From positions 1 through 35,094 of the forward strand of contig JAGPFC010000026.1 of assembly GCA_018056685.1 (NCBI GenBank): a stretch of DNA of 35,094 nt. The letters run 5' to 3'. This document shows, piece by piece, positions 31,626-35,094 of this stretch (positions within the stretch are counted from its first letter, which is position 1; every line of letters starts with the position of its first letter). A program made the position numbers and the translations under genes. Source of the DNA: Smithella sp. (GTDB lineage Bacteria > Desulfobacterota > Syntrophia > Syntrophales > Smithellaceae). The notes beneath the pieces were generated by a model that did not search any database, had not been told where the DNA came from, and worked only from the letters and a program-made list of their open reading frames with translations.

Positions 31626-32534
31626 TTAATTACTGATTTTTTTTCGCCAGTCCAGCCACATCACATACAGAATCATAAAAACGCTATAGACCGCCGAAGG
31701 CAGCGCGGTCTCCTTTTCAAACAGAGCAATGGCCAATCCTCCGGCGATGCCCTGATTCTTCAACGTACCCTGAAGCACCAGACTGATCAGGTTGCTTTTT
31801 TCTATTTTAAGAATCTCACCGCTTTTCTGAATAATCCAGCCCAGAACAAAGGTAGCACAAAATACTGTCGCGGCCAGAGGAATAAGCGCCATGGGACGGC
31901 TGAAAATCAAATCCCGGTTCACGCCGATCATGGAATAAAGAACGATAAAAAATCCCCAGTCCGTCAGCAGGCCGCGCACGGGCGTCAGACGATCCTCCCA
32001 TTGAAAATACAGGATCATTCTGGATAAAATCAACGGCAGGACAATCAACATGAAGATAATACCGGCCAGTTTTGAAGGATCACTGAACGCTGTGCCAATG
32101 AAGATCCAGAACATCAGCGGCATGATGAACAAGGCCGCGAGATACGAAGCCACGGTTCCGGAAAGCGTGTAAGATACATTACCGTTCAGAATGGCCGTAA
32201 AAGGAATAACGGCTACCGCCGGAGGAACAGCCGCGATCAGCACAAAGCCAATCCACAAATGATGATCTTGAACAAGCAATGCCGATAAAAGCAGGATAAC
32301 ACCGGCCAGAATGAAATAGGTCATCATAATTCCGGCTAGTGAAGGTTTGAGAATCGCCCGGGGTTTCAGAAAATAACCATTGGGAACATTGATCGTCGCC
32401 AGCGTCATCACGATCGCCAGAGCCGGCATCATCAGAACTTTGGTCCATTGCGCCGGCTGAGGGAAAAGCAATCCGGACACGATGGCCAGAAGAAAAATGA
32501 AGTTGCGATTGTTCAGCAGTTTAAGCATACCCAT
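31626..32534 (-). CDS. Bile acid:sodium symporter (BASS) family transporter
   Basis: A 302-residue integral membrane protein with about nine or ten hydrophobic segments, the first at NFIFLLAIVSGLLF and the last near the C-terminus. The family pattern is seen in FVLIAAVPPAVAVIPFTAILNGN, with the conserved Pro-rich unwound helix, and in LVLQGTLKNQGIAGGLAIALF, the matching second crossing helix. The substrate is unknown. BASS proteins import organic anions or pantothenate-like acids with sodium. AAGGGG precedes the ATG by seven bases. The 3' end is ten bases from the rfbB stop, so transcription is convergent there with no clear terminator. Confidence 0.87.
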   Translation of the reverse strand: MGMLKLLNNRNFIFLLAIVSGLLFPQPAQWTKVLMMPALAIVMTLATINVPNGYFLKPRAILKPSLAGIMMTYFILAGVILLLSALLVQDHHLWIGFVLIAAVPPAVAVIPFTAILNGNVSYTLSGTVASYLAALFIMPLMFWIFIGTAFSDPSKLAGIIFMLIVLPLILSRMILYFQWEDRLTPVRGLLTDWGFFIVLYSMIGVNRDLIFSRPMALIPLAATVFCATFVLGWIIQKSGEILKIEKSNLISLVLQGTLKNQGIAGGLAIALFEKETALPSAVYSVFMILYVMWLDWRKKISN

Positions 32535-32702
32535 TGGCAGCCCCTTGTTCCTTATTCATCATTTATTTATTTTTTTTACAATCAATTTTATATCAGTTTA
32601 TCGTGCGCAACAGCCTGTCAATGATTGCAATTATCTGCTTGTACTTTTAGTTCAAATTTGCCAATATAACCAACAAAATTACATTATTTTAAGGAGGATT
32701 TT

Positions 32703-33200
32703 ATGTCGAAATCGGAAGAAAATTTAAAGGAAGCTTTTGCCGGTGAATCTCAGGCAAATCGTAAATATCTGGCCTTCGCTGCCAAAGCCGATCAGGAAGG
32801 TTTTGAGCAGGCGGCAAAATTATTCCGGGCGGCCGCAGAAGCGGAAACGGTGCACGCCCACGCTCATCTGCGGGCGCTCAAAGGAATCAAATCCACCAAA
32901 GAAAATCTTCAGGAAGCCGTCGCCGGAGAAACGCATGAGTTCAAGAGCATGTATCCGGGCATGATTGAAACGGCCAAAGCCGAAGGAAACAAGGAAGCCG
33001 AACGCACTTTTCATTTCGCCAATGAAGTGGAGAAAATTCACGCCGCGCTTTATCAGAAAATGCTGGATACGCTGGAAAGCGCCAAAGAATCCTACAGCTA
33101 TTATGTCTGTCCGGTTTGCGGTTATACGGTAGAAAAAGAAGCTCCGGAAACCTGCCCGGTTTGCGGCGCCAAAGGAAAGATGTTTAAAAAAATAGATTAA
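32703..33200 (+). CDS. rbr: Rubrerythrin
   Basis: A 165-residue non-haem diiron peroxidase that protects anaerobes against hydrogen peroxide. The ferritin-like domain shows the diiron ligand motifs in AFAGESQANRKYLAF, AAEAETVHAHAH, VAGETHEFKSMYP and ANEVEKIHAALY. A C-terminal rubredoxin-like domain has two Cys pairs, YVCPVCGYTVEK and TCPVCGAKGK, for a one-iron centre. A strong ribosome-binding site (AAGGAGG) precedes the ATG. It supports an anaerobic host. The 80 bases that follow hold a 10-bp inverted repeat before the next gene. Confidence 0.97.
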   Translation: MSKSEENLKEAFAGESQANRKYLAFAAKADQEGFEQAAKLFRAAAEAETVHAHAHLRALKGIKSTKENLQEAVAGETHEFKSMYPGMIETAKAEGNKEAERTFHFANEVEKIHAALYQKMLDTLESAKESYSYYVCPVCGYTVEKEAPETCPVCGAKGKMFKKID

Positions 33201-33220
33201 TGATTAAAATATTTGAAAAG

Positions 33221-33268
33221 GATTGCCTCACAACCTGACCGAGACATGCATCACCCCATGAGGCAATC
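33221..33268. repeat. Inverted repeat between rubrerythrin and the Na/Pi gene
   Basis: GATTGCCTCA (33221-33230) and TGAGGCAATC (33259-33268) are perfect complements separated by 28 bases. No T-run follows, so it may be a regulatory hairpin and not a terminator. Confidence 0.55.
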
Positions 33269-33279
33269 AGGGACATATT

Positions 33280-34884
33280 TTGTCAGTTAAAGAAATATTA
33301 ATCATTATCAGCGGCATTGTTTTATTTCTGATCGGAATGATCAATCTTTCTTCCGCGGTGCGGAAACTGATTGATGTCCGCATAAAACAATACATCAAAT
33401 ATGCTGTGGGAAGGCCTTTGTTCGGCCTTCTCACCGGCATCTTTTCCACCATTATTTTTCAAAGTTCCTCCGCGTCAACAGCTCTCACCATCGGATTGGT
33501 CAGCGCCGGTTTGATCAGTTTTGCCAATTCCCTCGCCATTATTCTGGGCGCCGATATCGGTACCACGCTGACCGTTCAATTCGTGATATGGCGTTTCACG
33601 GAAATATCCCCCCTGATTATTACCATCGGGGGCCTTTTGTGGCTGACCGGCCGGGAAAAGTGGCAGACGGTTGGTGAAATGATCTTTTATTTCGGTCTGA
33701 TGTTTTTCGGCCTGGAACTGATCAGCAACATTGTTGAGCCTCTCAAAAAATCACCCGGTCTGATTCATGTGTTCACCGGAACACAAAATCCTTTGATCGG
33801 GATAGGGTTGGGCATTGTCGTCACCGGCATTGTTCACGCCTCCGCCATTCCCATCAGCATCATGGTTCTTCTGGCTCAACAGGATATGATCTCTCTGGAA
33901 AATGCCGTAGCCGTTGTCATGGGGGCCAATATCGGAACAACATTTACCGCTTTGCTGGCCGGAACAGTCGCCACCAGAGGCGGCATGAGAACGGCGGTTT
34001 CCCATTTAATCTTCAAATGCGCCGGTATCGGCCTTTGTTTTCTGCTTATGCCTTTTTTCATTTTCATCATAAAAGGAATCTCCTCGAGCACCGCTCAGCA
34101 GATCGCCCTCGCCCACTTCGGGATGAATCTTGTGATCGTCATTACTTTTATTTTTTTGCTCACGCCTTTTGCCTCGATGATGCAAAAATTTCTTCCCGGT
34201 GATGATGAAGTTCTTCCTATCTGGCCGGAGTACCTTGATGACAAAGACATCCGGAATCCACGCAAAGCACTGGATAATGTTCACCGGGAATTACAGAGAC
34301 AGACAAGCCTCGCGCGACAAATGTATTTAAAAAGCATTAATATGATCTCACAATACAGGGAAGCTGAGGGCAAATCGCTTTTCTACATCGACATGGTCAT
34401 CAAAAACATCCGCAAACAAATTGTCAAATATTTGCGCAGAATATCCGCGCAAGAATTATCCGAACAATTTTCCAAACAAATTTTCGCTTTTACAGGGATG
34501 ACCAACGATATCGAAAGCATTGGCATTCACGCCTCAGCCATCAACAGACTGGCCCATCAGAAAGCGGAAAGGAAAATTCAATTCAGTGCCCAGGGAGAAA
34601 CGGAATTGTGGGAAATCATTGAACTCGTCAGCCGGAATTTTGACGACGCCGCTTCCATGATAGAAAAACCGGATATTCAAAAAAACGCGGACGTTGTGAA
34701 CCGTGAAGAATTAGTTGACGTGAAGGTTAAAGAATCACGCGACAAACACCTGGAGCGGTTTCATAAGCGCCTTTGCGATCCGGAGGCCGGACCCATTTTT
34801 GTCGAAATGCTGCTGCATCTGGAGCGCATTTCCGATCTCAGTAACAACATTGCGGAATATATGTGCGATATTCAGGGAAGCTGA
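33280..34884 (+). CDS. Na/Pi cotransporter family protein with PhoU-like C-terminus
   Basis: A 534-residue membrane protein of the NptA/PNaS family. It carries the two inverted signature repeats: IFQSSSASTALTIGLVSAG followed by ILGADIGTTLT, and VHASAIPISIMVLLAQQ followed by VVMGANIGTTFTALLAG. About eight hydrophobic segments fill residues 1-310. The C-terminal 220 residues are soluble and helical, with PhoU-like coiled coils, and may sense phosphate. It is likely to take up phosphate with sodium. The start is a TTG (33280) with a weak AGGGA upstream; no ATG occurs before the first transmembrane segment. It probably follows rubrerythrin on its own transcript. Confidence 0.92.
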   Translation: MSVKEILIIISGIVLFLIGMINLSSAVRKLIDVRIKQYIKYAVGRPLFGLLTGIFSTIIFQSSSASTALTIGLVSAGLISFANSLAIILGADIGTTLTVQFVIWRFTEISPLIITIGGLLWLTGREKWQTVGEMIFYFGLMFFGLELISNIVEPLKKSPGLIHVFTGTQNPLIGIGLGIVVTGIVHASAIPISIMVLLAQQDMISLENAVAVVMGANIGTTFTALLAGTVATRGGMRTAVSHLIFKCAGIGLCFLLMPFFIFIIKGISSSTAQQIALAHFGMNLVIVITFIFLLTPFASMMQKFLPGDDEVLPIWPEYLDDKDIRNPRKALDNVHRELQRQTSLARQMYLKSINMISQYREAEGKSLFYIDMVIKNIRKQIVKYLRRISAQELSEQFSKQIFAFTGMTNDIESIGIHASAINRLAHQKAERKIQFSAQGETELWEIIELVSRNFDDAASMIEKPDIQKNADVVNREELVDVKVKESRDKHLERFHKRLCDPEAGPIFVEMLLHLERISDLSNNIAEYMCDIQGS

Positions 34885-34972
34885 GATTATACCTTTAACT
34901 ATTCATTGCGTGAGAAAACTCAAGAAATAATCATTATGAAAACACCATCATTATTTCAAACGTCGTTTCGCA

Positions 34973-35094
34973 TTAAAATTCACAGTCCATAGTACCTATT
35001 CGCATATATCCCCTGAGCATTGCCCATCGGTAGATATCCATGTATTTCTCAAACTCCGAATAATATCTAACGTTACACCCGGCTTCGTATAATC
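34973..35094 (-). CDS. Possible C-terminal fragment of an unidentified protein (runs off the right edge)
   Basis: An open frame entering from the right edge on the minus strand gives 39 residues and a stop (TAA at 34973-34975). The sequence is aromatic and charged (YYSEFEKYMDIYRWAMLRGY) and looks protein-like. I do not recognise it and the N-terminus lies outside the window. It may equally be a chance frame. Confidence 0.35.
   Translation of the reverse strand, partial: LYEAGCNVRYYSEFEKYMDIYRWAMLRGYMRIGTMDCEF

Noticed and set aside
1..35094. Insertion sequences, integrases or attachment sites that would mark the CRISPR locus as a recent island
   Set aside because: No transposase, integrase or long direct repeats were seen. 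The tRNA cluster next to the locus is intact and no repeated tRNA end was noticed.

Overview
The window is a stretch of bacterial chromosome. It most likely comes from an anaerobic member of the Deltaproteobacteria/Desulfobacterota, perhaps Syntrophales-like. That placement is inferred from the housekeeping set (dprA-topA-trmFO, a two-gene SufC/SufB-like Fe-S module, rubrerythrin, short-form ThiC) and from general codon style; no rRNA is present to settle it.

Left third (1-13980), all on the minus strand: a complete type III-A (Csm) CRISPR-Cas locus. Transcription runs leftward through cas6 and a CARF protein of the TIGR02584/NE0113 family, then cas10(csm1)-csm2-csm3-csm4-csm5, then an AbiE-type toxin-antitoxin pair, a CARF-HEPN ancillary ribonuclease, cas1, two different cas2 genes in tandem, a leader, and a CRISPR array that runs off the left edge. 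Cas10 keeps both its HD and GGDD motifs, so cyclic oligoadenylate (cOA) signalling is expected. The CARF-HEPN protein is the likely cOA-activated RNase. The NE0113-family protein has a CARF domain followed by what reads as an OmpR-like winged helix, not a HEPN domain.

The most interesting observation is a 14-bp perfect palindrome, CGGCAACGTTGCCG. I found it only twice, each time 3 bp upstream of a plausible -35 element: once before cas1 and once before cas10. This suggests that adaptation and interference are co-regulated by one DNA-binding protein, and the CARF-winged-helix protein is an obvious candidate. Together they could form a cOA-responsive regulatory circuit. This is inference; only the palindromes and domain patterns are seen directly.

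Middle (14178-16435): four tRNA genes (Arg-TCT, His-GTG, Arg-TCG, Lys-CTT) on the minus strand with a clear promoter and intrinsic terminator, then a secreted multidomain protein with a DUF5648-like C-terminus.

Right half (16652-34884), mostly plus strand: dprA, topA, trmFO, a long NDK-domain protein, a small lipoprotein (minus), a thiamine cluster (thiN-thiD-thiC), a CCA-adding enzyme, a SPOR-NlpC/P60 lipoprotein, a 45-residue lysine-rich histone H1-like protein, SufC/SufB-like genes, rfbB, a bile-acid:sodium-symporter-family transporter (minus), rubrerythrin and a Na/Pi cotransporter-PhoU protein. A possible partial gene enters from the right edge. No insertion sequences or rRNA genes were seen.
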